A DNA stretch of 64,000 nucleotides. It comes from Eudromia elegans (Eukaryota; Chordata; Aves; Tinamiformes; Tinamidae). The position numbers and the translations under genes are program-made. The stretch spans positions 248,001 through 312,000 of the forward strand of contig PTEX01000298.1 of assembly GCA_003342815.1 (NCBI GenBank). The letters are read 5' to 3'. The notes under the pieces are model-generated. The model saw nothing but the letters and a program-made list of their open reading frames with translations, had not been told where the DNA came from and made no database searches. This document shows, one piece after another, positions 1-12,000 of the stretch. The number at the start of each line of letters is the position of its first letter. The first letter of the stretch is position 1.

Positions 1-1740
1 AACTTCATAAACTTTGTTAAGAAATCTGGCGTAAAAAAACCCCAATGGAGCTGGGTAGATGATAGTTGTGTGCACAGAGGTGCACTGGTAAATGGGAAGA
101 TAAAATTGATGACAGCCTGGATATCAACTTTTAAAGAAAGCAGTTCAATCAATTATGAAATACTAAAGGCTGGATTAAACTGAGTGTTGATAAAATGAAG
201 TCTAGATACTACCAGTGGAATAAATAGTAAGAGAAAAAAAAAAAGTGTGAGCATGATAAAATTATAAACAGCAAACAGCTTAATCGGATGGAGAACAGCT
301 GGTGCTCTAAGACTATTACAAAATTAATAGGTTATGCAAAGACAGGAAATGAAATAGTTAGATTTTAGCTACTCATTTGATACAGCATCCAATGAATATC
401 TGAAAATCAACAATTGGGTCAAATAATTGTGATTCTTTTGGGAAGGGCGAGCAACTGATCTAATTAATGCAAGACATATGGTTTGCTGTCATCAAAGTCC
501 TGATTTTTCCTTTTGAGAAGAAAGGTTGTGCAAGGAAAAGTCTGTATTTCACAATTACTGCAGAAGAAGAGGAGATAAACGAAAGCCCATTCTGTGTCAT
601 ATGTATGGAGTCTGAAATGTATGCCTCAAAATGAGTGGTATGTGTTCTGTGAAGCTGGATGAAAACAAGCCCATATGCTTTTCTATAAATTAAAGCTGTT
701 CATTCATTGTGGCAGGAGACAGTCTAACATCCCCTGACACTGCAATCAATGTACGTGAGCAAGATCCTGGTTATGCACCACAGAGATGAAGCAACGGCCT
801 AGAAAATCAGCAGAAGCAAGGATTAATGAGAATACGGGCCTCGATGACTGGAGATCTTCCTATATTGGAAACAAGTCACAGATGCATGAATGGAAGGTCA
901 AGTGACTCAAGATTCATAAAAATGTGGCTATAGGCAGCTATATTGCCCAAATGTGGTGAATTCTGCTGGGCAAAGGCATGCAAAAATCATCTGGATAATG
1001 TCTTACTGGCTGTGAACACGTATTTAAGTGTGCAGAGAGTGAATTTATACTTAAATTCACTGCTATGGGCTTCTTCATGGTGACTTTAGAGAGAAACATC
1101 CTCACAGGGCTCTGTGTTTTATTCCGTACTACTTAATCTCTTCATATTTGTATGATCTCACACAAATTGAGCCACTCTCTCCATAGGGATAATTTATAGA
1201 CATACATTTGTTTATAGTGCACATATATAATATTTTGTGTATAGCTCAATTAAAATCTCAGCATCTCTCATAAATATATCAGAGTTATCTCATTCTCCTC
1301 CTCCAGTCTTTGCTTCTAAATTTCTACGCTTTGATGATTTCAAAGAAAACACATCAGAAAAGAAAAAAAATGATCATAACACAGTTTAACTATTACACGA
1401 GCAATACTACAACATTATTCCCGTGTTCCTCAAAATGTGTAACCATGCTTTCCTTAAATTGTGTCAGCTTTGAGTTGCAGACTTTCTGTGTGTCTACATG
1501 TGCAGTGTGTGGTGCAAAGGGGTCCTGCACACTGATGGTGTTTCTAAAATACACAGGAAATAAAGACACATCACGGGTCCACATGGGGAGCAGGTAGCTA
1601 AGCAAGCAGAAAAGCATGGCGAGCTGAAGTGCCATTGAGCTACTATGAGTTTTGGGAGCAACTGCACACAGCCCCACACAAAACACCTTTCTCAGTTTGC
1701 CATTGGGCCAGACTAGGGTTTCATACTTCCCTCTTCATAT
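1..1740. other. Unique AT-rich intergenic or intronic DNA, no gene seen
   Basis: All six frames are broken by frequent stops, and the longest open stretches (under 100 codons near 1.3-1.7 kb) overlap on both strands and resemble no protein I know. There is a perfect 10-bp inverted repeat at 1038-1061, listed separately. I see no tRNA, LINE end or satellite here. Confidence 0.6.
1038..1061. repeat. Short perfect inverted repeat (10-bp arms, 4-nt loop)
   Basis: The left arm AGTGAATTTA (1038-1047) is the exact reverse complement of the right arm TAAATTCACT (1052-1061), separated by TACT. The stem is AT-rich and short, so it is too small for a microRNA precursor. It may be chance or a dimeric binding site. 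Confidence 0.6.
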
Positions 1741-1749
1741 ATAAATGAG

Positions 1750-2200
1750 CATTTACTTGCTGCCCCATCCTGATGGGGCACTGAAGGTCACTGCACGTGT
1801 GCTGCCAGCTGAGAGCCTCCCTGCCTTCCCCGGGGGCCAACAGCCCTGCCCTAGCACTGGGACCCCAGGGTGGCAGGAAACCACTGCACCTCTGCCCTCC
1901 GCCAAGCTAAGGGGCTAGTCCTGCCCTCCTGTCTGTGTTCAGCGAGTAATCCCACGTTCTGGCAGTGTGCCAAGGGCTCAACGGGTCTGGATGTCCGTGC
2001 TGTTGCCTTGGCCGTGCTGAGCACCTTGCAGGACTCATGTGATTTGGCAGAGCCCCATGGGCAGCCGCTGGCACAGCCTGGTGTGCTCGCCTGAAAGACA
2101 GCGGGTCCAGCTGCCCCCACGGCTGTCACCCACCTGGGTAAGCGACGTCTCTCCTCCCAGCTGAGGAAAACCAACCACTGAGCTGGCGCACACTGAGCTG
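1750..2200. other. GC-rich block in AT-rich DNA
   Basis: This stretch is clearly richer in G+C than its flanks and carries scattered CpGs, but they are not dense enough to call a CpG island. A donor-like GGTAAGC lies near 2135. Overlapping frames of 74 codons (+) and 107 codons (-) are open across it, but neither resembles a known domain, and open frames on both strands are expected where stop codons are GC-depleted. It could be an old insert or an exon of a noncoding transcript; nothing decides this. Confidence 0.4.
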
Positions 2201-2214
2201 CAAACCACAGATCT

Positions 2215-2345
2215 ATTTTGACTGGGTGGGCATTAACTTTGATGACTGCTGTCGTAATTGTGCGCGCATCGGCCCATTTAACTTTCTCCTTTCACTAATT
2301 GACCAGCAGGGTGCTCCCTAATTAAATTTTCTGACATACAACTTT
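2215..2345. promoter_or_regulatory. Candidate conserved noncoding element with a CTCF-like site
   Basis: The stretch is non-repetitive and packs several homeodomain-type cores (GTAATTG, ACTAATTG, CTAATTAAA) around a GC-rich GTGCGCGCATCGG. At 2303-2316 the sequence CCAGCAGGGTGCTC matches the CTCF core consensus CCASYAGRKGGCRC at all but two positions. Motif density of this kind is typical of developmental enhancers, but conservation is inferred here and not observed. Confidence 0.35.
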
Positions 2346-2939
2346 GTCTTAAGGATAGGTACTAAACAGTTTGTTAGGAGGATCTACACCTCAGCAAGTT
2401 GGTGTTCATTCCGGGGCTTTGCACATTTCTACTTAGCAGAAGGCAAATATAAATGCTTTAAAAATTGGTTTAATTCTTTTCCTTTATGCATCTAAAATTT
2501 ACTACATAGTTTTAAGAGGGTTGAATGTAACTAAAGGAGTAGGTCTTTTTAGCTCTACTGAGAATGTACTTTCAGTGGCAAATCATTTTAAAATGATTCT
2601 GCATCTGTGTTTTAAAAACAGAGGTATAAATAAATCATCCTTTTTTTGCTGATACTCGGACAATGAAAACTGATTTTCTAACATACAAAATACAGAACTC
2701 CAACAGTTTTCTGATCTTTAAATCTATTACATATGTTTTGCCTGATGCTTAATGTGTATAATAATGTGAAACTGCTGCAGACATTATTATGCCCAGTGAC
2801 CCACAAATTCATGACCTGTGTCCTCTCGTCACTTGTAAGAGTTGTCTTAGTGAAAGGAGGATTTAGCTGCTGGAGGATTTAGAAAAATACTACATACACC
2901 TGGCCACTGAGCTGTAGGATTCTGGAACCAGCTCTTTTT

Positions 2940-3180
2940 CTACTTATTATTTTAATCAATTAAAAGGATTGTCTGGTTTATGCTAATCTCCCCACTGACG
3001 CTTACTAGATCAAGAGCCTCCAGTTGAAGATTATCATTGCAGATTAACAGGATGTCAGACAAATCATAATTTGTGTGTTACAAAGTCAGTGTCAGCACTC
3101 ACTGTACATTGCCAGGGCCCTTGATGTGGAGATGAATTTGATTAAGAAAAGAAATAAATCTCAAGATATGACTGGTCTTG
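2940..3180. promoter_or_regulatory. Candidate enhancer-like conserved noncoding element
   Basis: Complex single-copy sequence with an octamer-like ATGCTAAT at 2980-2987 (POU-type), TTTAATCAATTAA just upstream, and GATTATC, AGATTAAC and AATCATAAT cores downstream. There is no low-complexity sequence and no open frame of note. The motif clustering suggests a transcriptional enhancer of the gene-desert type. Without an alignment this remains a guess. Confidence 0.33.
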
Positions 3181-3934
3181 TCTTCTCCAAATCATATGGC
3201 TGATGCAAAAGACTGTCCCCACAGCTCTACTCAGGGGACAGAGATGGAGAGAAGTTTACACTTTATTTATTCATGCCATGGCAGTGCAAAAAGAAAAGAA
3301 AATGTAATTTCTCTTCTTTTAGTAATCACAATCTAGTTAAAAATAGCTCTCCAAAATCTCCATGTAAAAGGTGAGACCATGGGATAGAGCAGCAGAAAGC
3401 CAGAGTGGTTTGCAGAGTATCTTTTAGCCTAGTTAAAGTGCACCCCATCTGAATCAATTTAGGATCTGCCTTTCAGAAAACATTCTTCTAGAGGGAGTGG
3501 GAGTGAAAAGAGCAGCCTGACATGCCAGAGTGTCCATACTGAGCCCCTCAGTGCTTGAGAAGTGAGAATTAGTGGGTACGGCTGAAAATCAGGACTCAGA
3601 ATAATCTAATCTTCATAGTAGTTTTGGTGAAAAACGGAAATGTTTAGAAAAAATGATTGCAAAATGATTTGCCATGCCTGAGAGAGACACATACAATATT
3701 TATCCAAGAGAAATTAAATGGCTTGCTTTTTGTCTGTGGATATCTATATGGGGAATTGACCTTTGATAATACACAGGTCTTGTATTCAAGAGGAGGATAT
3801 CAAGAAATGAAGCCTAGAAAAAAAGCAGCTAACAGCTTGTGTGTTTTTTGTCACTTGGAAGCCTTGATTCAAGGTTGAATTTCTTTCTGAAAAGCCTGGG
3901 GATTTTGAAATACTCTGAAAATACTCTGAATACT
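3181..3934. other. Unique DNA, no gene seen
   Basis: AT-rich unique sequence leading up to the 3' side of the antisense CR1 fragment. A 73-codon frame at 3657-3878 (+) has no recognisable domain. A small direct repetition of ATACTCTGAA lies at about 3910-3935, immediately before CR1 homology begins. Confidence 0.55.
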
Positions 3935-4477
3935 CTGCCAGAGCACATGGCACAGGGTGGCATCCAGGCGGTTTTGAAGATCTCCAGAGAAGGAGCCTCC
4001 GCAACCTCTCTGGACAGCTTGTTCCAGGACTCTCCATCACCCTTCCTCACACGGAGATGGAACTGCCTGTGTTTCAACTTGTGCCCATTACCCCTTGTCC
4101 TGTCAGTGGTCACCACTGAGAAGAGTTTGGCCCCCTCCTACCTACGTTCACCCCTCAGGTGATTTAGAAAAATTGATCATATTGATCAGACCCCCTCTCA
4201 GTCTTCTCCAGGCTAAACAGGCCCAGCTCGCTTAGTCTTTCCTCATATGGTAGATACTCCAGGCCCTTAATCATCTTTGTTGCTCTATGCTGGGACCCTC
4301 TCTTGAAGCTCCATGTCTCGTCCTGGGGAGCCCAGAACTGCTCCCAGTACTCGAGGTGCGACCTCACCAGAGCTGAGCAGAGGGGCAGGATCCCCTCCCT
4401 CGACCTGCTGGCAACGCTCCTCCTGATGCAGCCAGGATCCCACTGGACTTCTTGGCCATGAGGGCACATTGCTGACA
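3935..4477 (-). mobile_element. Truncated CR1 LINE (end of ORF2)
   Basis: This is a non-LTR retrotransposon fragment of the CR1 clade inserted on the - strand. Read on that strand it encodes the family's conserved tail of ORF2, with recognisable stretches such as [31 protein letters not shown] and [12 protein letters not shown], followed in another frame by [15 protein letters not shown] and [12 protein letters not shown]. The element is 5'-truncated at about 4477, directly against a TA-rich microsatellite, and lacks the extreme 3' end with its terminal short repeats. The frame shift between the two blocks shows it is long dead. Confidence 0.93.
3940..4470 (-). pseudogene. CR1 ORF2 C-terminal remnant, frameshifted
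   Basis: The distal part of the CR1 reverse transcriptase ORF, downstream of the catalytic domain. One frame runs from about 4470 down to 4164 and the next from about 4116 downward, so a frameshift lies near 4120-4165, where the sequence GATTTAGAAAAATTGATC departs from the family pattern. No catalytic residues lie in this portion. It cannot make a functional protein and is a molecular fossil of the host genome. Confidence 0.88.
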
Positions 4478-4556
4478 CATATATATACATGAGATATATA
4501 CATATATATAAATATTGCATAATACATGTCATATATTGCATAATATATAGCACATA
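4478..4556. repeat. TA-rich microsatellite abutting the CR1 5' truncation
   Basis: Imperfect TA/CATA repeats (ACATATATATACATGAGATA and similar) begin exactly where CR1 homology stops. The AT-rich tract may have been the integration site or may have expanded afterwards. Confidence 0.75.
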
Positions 4557-4956
4557 GTTCTATAATGTATTTACATAGCATAACTATCTCTGATTTTGAA
4601 TATTCTCTTCCTATGATGGTATTCTAGATGGTCTTCTTATAAGACAGGAAGAAAAGTATTTTCCATTCTCCCTTTAAGCTCTTCTTTTTTTGCATATACC
4701 TCTGATATCCTTCCTAAATCATCTTATTTCCAAAGCAAAGAGCATATGTACTTGTGTAGTGAAAATGGAAGCAAGTGTTGTTTTACTGAACCTCTGTTCT
4801 TGTTACATCAATGATATTTGATTACTGCAGTAATCTCAACTTTCTGGAAAAGAATGTGGCTGAGAAACATTATTACGTATTAAAACATTAGAGAGCAAGT
4901 TTCGTAATAGGCAAGATCTCCACGCAATCCCATTGTGTTTGAAGTAATTTTAAAAA
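4557..4956. other. Unique AT-rich DNA between two TA-rich arrays
   Basis: I see no gene, repeat or notable motif here. It is ordinary AT-rich unique sequence flanked on both sides by TA/CATA simple repeats. Confidence 0.55.
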
Positions 4957-4996
4957 TGCCTATATACATGTATATTTACCTTCTATTCATATATAC

Positions 4997-5027
<31 letters not shown>

Positions 5028-5055
5028 CACACATACATATATACATATATATTGA
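4957..5055. repeat. Imperfect (CATA)n/(TA)n microsatellite
   Basis: The tract alternates ATACATACATAC and ATATATACATAC blocks, with a break (TTTACCTTCTATTC) near the left end. It is likely length-polymorphic. Confidence 0.85.
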
Positions 5056-8000
5056 CCTTAACGACCGAGTAAATTCAAAATCTGTTCTGTACATTGTGGC
5101 TAGAGTTGTTGTTAAGTCCTGTCAAACTTTCCCCTTTCTGGTAATGAACTGTAGTGGTTTGACACTGTCTCTTTATGATCATATATCTGCATCTAGGAGC
5201 CCTACAGCGGCACACTTGTGAATATTTTCCTAAATAATTATATTCGCTTTTCCCCACCTTTTCCTAACTACAGGGTTCATCTTCCTTCAGCAGAGACCAT
5301 CAAGTGATTTGGAATGAAGCCAGGGAGGATGTCATCATCATCTTTAACCTCAGAAGAAAGGTTCACTTTGATGTTCGCTTGTTTGCTATTGTTCCTTGTT
5401 GAATTTGTGTTATTCAGGTTATGAGCAAGGCCAAGAAGAGACTGTTCACATGTACCACAGGCTGGTCAAGCTCCTCCCATGTATTTCAGAAGTGCAGGCA
5501 ATCACCTGGAAGTGAGGCTGGAGTCAAATCAAGGTCCGTGGTTCAAGTTGCTGCAGTTCAGTGCAGTTCACAGATCACAGCTTTTCGTGGGCAGGTAGGA
5601 GGGGTTGAGCTGGGTCACAGTTCTTGTTTCATTTCTGTTTTGCCCGCCCTTGATAGAAATCATGTGTCCATTCTCTTCTGGACCTAGCAAGGTCTAGAAG
5701 AAAGGGCACAGCTGCTAGCTCCTTCTTGTTGTTTTTTATTGCTTTGGGGAAGTTTTCTTCAAAAAAAGAAGAAAAAAAATCAACCCAGAATTGACTAATT
5801 TCATGAACTAGCTATTTCTGGATTCAAACAGGCCTCCATGTTTTTCATCCCCCTTTTCCCTTACATCTTTCATTACCTAAGTCAGGAGCTAGGTAGAAAA
5901 ACACAACACCTCTAATTGTATACTCAGTAATATTATACTTCTCAGTCCTTAATGCAATTTGAAAAACATAATAAAATTACAGTTAACATCTATAATCAAT
6001 CACTCGGTGTAAGTTTATCCCATGAAAAGTTCCCAAACTATGCAAGATGGAGTTATGATTATTGCCTGCAGCTTACAGGCTTTGTTCTCCTGGTAAGTGA
6101 TGCAGGAGTTTAGGTGGGGAGAAGGGAGAGGATTTAGTGCATTTAGAATAATGACTTTTAAAGCAGGCAGGGACAGCTGTGATAATCTAATTCGAGCTTC
6201 TGCATAGAACAGAGCACAGGTTTCCACACAGCACTAACTGGACAGTGGACTTGCTACCGATGAGGTATCCTTAGTAGTTTATTCCTTTTTTTTTTCCATA
6301 AAATCAACTATTCTGCTCAAATCTCCCCTGCATCTTGTGTAGATGGGGTACAGCCCTCTACAAAGCAGAGGTGAAGGGAATGCAAAAACTGTCTACTTTT
6401 GAGAGAGAACCCTAAAGTGAATGTGAGAGCTGGAGTGATGCTGGGTCAATATAGCATCTGTGCCAAGGATTAAAGCGGAGGTAGCCTTGGTTGCTACTGT
6501 CTACTTCAAAGTCTGGTTAGGATTTTCACCAGTACGTACCTAATCTATCATTAGGCTCCTTAGCACTGGACTAGTTTGGAGCATGCTCGATGTCCCAGTA
6601 GTTGGCATACAGAGAGGTGAGCGAGGCGGAATTAATGATTCTCAAAGCTAAGGTCAGATATGGCAATTGTGATAATCTGGCATGTACATCTGCACAGACA
6701 AGGCCAGAGACATTCTCCAAAGTCCAGATCAAGAAGAGAAGGACAGGTAGGTACCATGCAAATCCAGAAACAGGTGATATTCACATCAGGTCGGTGATTT
6801 CCTTGTAGCATAATGTCATATGTTTAAAAAAATTGTCCCTTCTCAGTGCCATGCATTCAAATGGGAAGGGGTATCCAAGACTCACCTCAGCTACCTGTTC
6901 CAGTATTTAATATACCTTCCCTAAGAAAATGGCTCCTGTTTGCCACTGTGAACTTTTCTGTCTTCAAGCCTCTGGAACTGGATTTTGTTTTGTTTTCTTG
7001 TGTTAAATGTGTAGCTTTTCCCTGTAAATGCAATGTAAATTACAGCTCAGTTGTTTCTTTGCAGGTAAAAGTACTGCAGATTTCAGACTGGCTCCTGGCT
7101 GTGCCATAGACATCTCCTGTAGTCTGTACTCCATTTCCTTTCCTGTTTTTCTTTGGGCTACTCAATGTCTATTTATTCCAGTTCATTGTTGTAAAGAAGA
7201 GATTACAATGCTTCCCTTATCTAACCTCTCTATCTCTCTTACTCGTCAAGACTGAGGGCTCCCTTGGGCATTTCCCTTTTCTGCATCTTAACACACATTC
7301 ACAAATGAAGGAACCATTATTTGGGCCAGGGTTTGTATATCGACACTGGAGTAGGCCTTAATAAAAGTCAGCTATCCTTTGCATTAAACATGAGCATCAT
7401 TATGGCTTTCATTTTAGTTTTGTTGCAAATATAAGACACAGAGCAGCAAGTCTTGATTACTGCAATAACTTTTATTCTCCCACCACACCATGACAACGCA
7501 TCATGTAGTCAAGAACCAACATTTAACAGCTTCCTCCACGTGATGTCTGAGCAGAGCTGAACGGATTTGGGTCCTGCTCAGGAGCAGCATTTCCAATGGA
7601 AAGGGCTGTGACTTCCTGACTAATCTCAGCTGGGTCTTGTGTACCTTGAGTAACCTGTTACTTACCTCAAAAAACAACAGGATCCTACCCCAAAATGCAA
7701 AACTCACTTTTGAGACAGGTAGATATGTATAGAGACAGGCATACTGCTTCTGGAGATCGGCATCTTTGCCCTCTCTTAGTTGTGGCTGGTTTCTGAATGT
7801 TCCTCCAGATCTCTTAATTTATTGTTTCTGCAGAACATTTTCACCAAATCCCCCTCAAACTTTTTTAATATATCAGATATACCAGATGCACTAAACAAAG
7901 CACAATTTTATTAAAGAGACAGTATTAAAAAAATCAAGCAAACAAAGAACATAGCACCATTATAAGTAATCCCGAGAACATAACACAGAGATTTTTATAG

Positions 8001-11000
8001 GGCTTCAGCCATTGTGCTGTTACAGACATGAGGCTGCAAGGAGCTAAGCAAGATATTATGTCTTATTAGACCTGTCTATAAAGCTGGGCACACAAGCCCT
8101 GCCTTTTTTAATTCTGGAGCACATCCAGGTCTTTAGGGTGAGTAATATGGCAGAGGGAGTCCTGCTGTATCACCTCTAGATGGCACTCTGTGCCAGCCTG
8201 GGTTCAGCAGGACTGCCCACTTCTACCTCGCTCAAATTGGTGAGGTTTGCGCTTCGCTTGGGATTGGGTGCAGAGAAAGGAAGGAGAATTAAATTTCTAA
8301 CACTCTGGGCTGAAAGGGCAAAAATTCCCATGTTGCATTCCTACAATTAAAAAGCAAATAAGTCTTTGACCCAACACATTACAAAACAGGCCATATACAC
8401 GTATATTTAGATATCTGTATAGTGCCTACTTGTGCATGCACAGGTTTATTCTGACAGGGCTTCAGGAACACTGTTAGGTGTGACACAGTTTATCAAATTA
8501 ACTACTTTCTCCTTTATGACTTGTCACAGTAGAGTTCACAGCTTGCTTTGGTGTATTCACTCCTGTGAATTACCAAACAAAGTTTTGGATCATTTCTGAT
8601 TGTGGATGAAACTCCTGATAGCAAAGTGATATCTGAACATTGGAGCTGCTTGGACTAGTTTGAGTTGTACACATTACTCACGAGAGAGTCATAGTTCTTT
8701 GAACCCATGTGGATATTTGGCTCAAAGTTTCTATTTTGTAGCTCAGCAGCATTGCCAATGAATTTTACATTTTTTATTTCAGTAGTTTTTTCACTTACCA
8801 TTTCTTTGCTAATGTAGAAAACATGGTGCAAGGGGAGAAAAATGTAATTTATAAGGGCTAACATTAGATATTGTTCTACTACCAATAATATTTGCTGCAA
8901 ACTTTTCCTAGCCTATTCCTAGAGTCCCCTTTCTAGCTCACAGAACACAGTCAATCAGAAAGGAAGCACATATGGCTGAAACTCCTATAACACAACACCC
9001 CTCTATACAGCAGTATCCTTGTACCCCACTCCAAGACACTTCCAAAATTGCACCTAGAGAAATGGTCTTTCTGAGGACTGAAGGACTTACATTGTCATAC
9101 TATGATTACAGAAAGAGTAAAAGTTTGCATGTAAATTATGGGCTAACTTCCATCCTTTCTCAGCCCCTCTCCCACGGGCATATTTTGGTTGGTTTGACTG
9201 CACAGAGGCCTTGCAGACATCCCTCTGAGGAGAGGCGATGAGCAAAGGAAGAAGCCCATGGATACCCCAAGGGAGACGCATGACTGTGTAGCAGTCAAGG
9301 TCATTATTATTTAATGAATTAATATAGACTATGAAAAATGTCCTGTTGTCAAATTTTGACAATCCATCTCCATGCTTAAATAGGTGCACAATATATTATT
9401 GTGCAGTACCTTCTGATTTTAATTCAGTTCAGAAAGCTCAGACATGACACTGAGCTTTGAACCATGATGGCAAATAGCTAGAAAGGGCATGTCCATTGAT
9501 GCTTATAAATTTACAATTCTTTTTTTTTTTCATATCTTCCAAAATACGGCTTCATTCCTTGCCTTCAAAGTTGTTTGATAATCTCATTCAAGTCTTTTTT
9601 TTTTAATTTGAGTTCAGTGTGATGCCAAATATAGACTTGTAACACTTGGACATGGTTTGTAGTTCTTCAATAATCTTCTTCAGCAGTGAATTGCAAGTCA
9701 AAAGATTATACGACTTAGTGAATAAAGCAGCAGCCTTTCACCTGCCAGACAGATCACTGTGTTAGTTTAAGCTCGTGCAATGACATTGATTTCAATTTGT
9801 GTTTCTAAGCAGACATATGACTGTGCAACCAGAAAATACTACGTCCAGTGTCACAACCTGGATAAAACATGAAGTTTGGTTCTATAGGCTAGAAATTCAA
9901 GTTTTAAAATAGAGCACTTAGTCTTAAATAAGAGATGTTCAGCCTTCACACAGACACTTCAATGTACTTCAAATACTCTTTCAAAGCGATTTGTGCATAT
10001 CAAAAGCCACATCTTCAATATTAAGTGCAAGAAGTATTTTCCAGCTCTGAATCCCATTTTCACAGAAGCTCCTACCCCATCCTGCAGCTCGTCTGGGCAG
10101 TGGGGAGAAAGGTCCACCTCTCTGGCATACCCTGGTGACCATATCCCCTCCTCAGCGTCACTATTGGTGAGATGGCCTCTCGGGCTCAGGGACATGTATC
10201 ACCTAATTTATGGGGACAAAGACAGCTGTGAGATTGTCAATGCCAGTCTTAGTGCCCCAAACTGCTTCTGGATTGAATGGTGGATAGGCGGCATGTCCCT
10301 GGGGTCCTGGTCTCTGCCCGCAAGACCATACACTAAACTCCCTTTCGACTCCATGCCTTGACTTGCGTTGCTGATTCAAGGAATGATCATCGTTGGTTAT
10401 CTTGCTGGCAAGAAAAATAAATGCAGTAGAAGTAACAGATTCAGGGGTCCAGCATTTCAGTGCTGAAGTGAAAATGAAAAGAAAAAAAATCCCCAGCATT
10501 GTACTGAAGTATTTATATATTTTTAAAAAGTGTTTTTTGAACTCTGTTAAAGATAGTGAATTAATTATGAGATATTCCAATTAAAAAAAAATCAAAACAT
10601 TACTGATGATTAAAACTCCAGCATCTGATACGGCATATAGAATGTTATTATAACTGTTATACAATTTTTTACTTGGCTTGGCCAGTAAAGAGCTTGCACT
10701 GTCATGAGACCAACAGCAGTATCATGATCTGCCAAACAGGGAGTTGTTTTCTCTGTAGCAAGAATAGAACAACAATTCCCAGGTAAACAGCTACGGGCTA
10801 AGCTGCTCATGGGAGAGAACTGTGTCAGGCGGTATTGATTGGCAGAGACAGCGAAGCCTCCCAGCTAAAGCCCTCGTAGCTCTCCTGCCCGGTGGGACTG
10901 GAGCTCCTCTTCACACACAGGGGCAACTGGCACACTTTGTCTTCAGCACGCAGGTCTCCTAACTTTCACAATGTTCTTGACTGAAGAATGACTCTAAAGA

Positions 11001-12000
11001 TACCTCTGTTCCACATCTCCTATTTCGTTCTAAAAATTAAATTTACTTGCTGAAGAAGAAGGAACAAAAAGCTGCTTAGCCCTGTTCAAAGTCAGAGAGT
11101 ACAGAACGTAAAATTGTTTAGTCCTGCTCAAAGCCAGAGAGACTGTGTTTGAGTGAATTTGGTGAGATTTTGTCAACCTAATTTTGTAGTTTATTAATTT
11201 AATCCTTTAGTTGTTTGAGAACACAATATATAAACTCTTGGCAAGCCCTGCTTCACTAATTTGAATATTTGTAGAGCTTGCATTTGACAATGCCTTGCAA
11301 ATCACAAATCTGTTGCTGGAGGGTAAATATTTCTCTGTTCTTTCTCTCTTCATTATAAGCAGTCGAAAATCTAGCAAAAATTTGACTAAGTGTTTGCTAT
11401 GTCTTCTTCATATTCCACAGGCACCCCCAAACTGCCTAAGTTAAATCCTTAAGTCAAATGCAATACATCAGTAAATGAATCCTCACATGTACAGCAGCTT
11501 ATGTAGATGAAGAAGAATTTGAAGTGGGCAAGTCCTTACCAATTCTATAATGCCCAATTACTCATGCTAAGATTGCACCTGTAAAGCCTGTGACCAGCTG
11601 GTGCATTTTTTCCTTGTAGGTCCTGCAGAGAGTCTAATCCAAGCGTGCCTGATGCCTTTGTAAGCAACTTGATCTCAGATCTGTAGCTTTAAATAAAACT
11701 GGGCTTCCCCTTAAAAGGAAAAACAAAAGAGAGAAGAAAATAAAATTCAGCTGAGCCCTTGAGAAATAATAATAATCAATGTGGTGAAAGTCGATGTCCC
11801 GAGGAAGATGCTGCTGAGAGACACTGAGCAGACAGGACTTACAGCAAACTTCATCTCTAGTGAGCTTCCTTACATACAGCAAACCCAGAGTAAAGCATCT
11901 GACAGAACTGTACCCTAATAGCTGGCATTTAAGAACTCATTGTCTTCTGGCATCTGCAGAATGCCTGTGGAGATATTGGCTATTTAATAAAATTGCTGAC
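5056..12000. other. Long unique stretch, no gene seen
   Basis: Nearly 7 kb of AT-rich unique sequence. No open frame reaches a recognisable domain. A GC-richer patch at about 10,040-10,330 contains a 122-codon + frame and an overlapping 125-codon - frame, neither of which I recognise. Short homopolymer tracts occur near 6290, 9522 and 9596. I see no LINE, SINE tail, tRNA or satellite that I could name. Confidence 0.5.
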
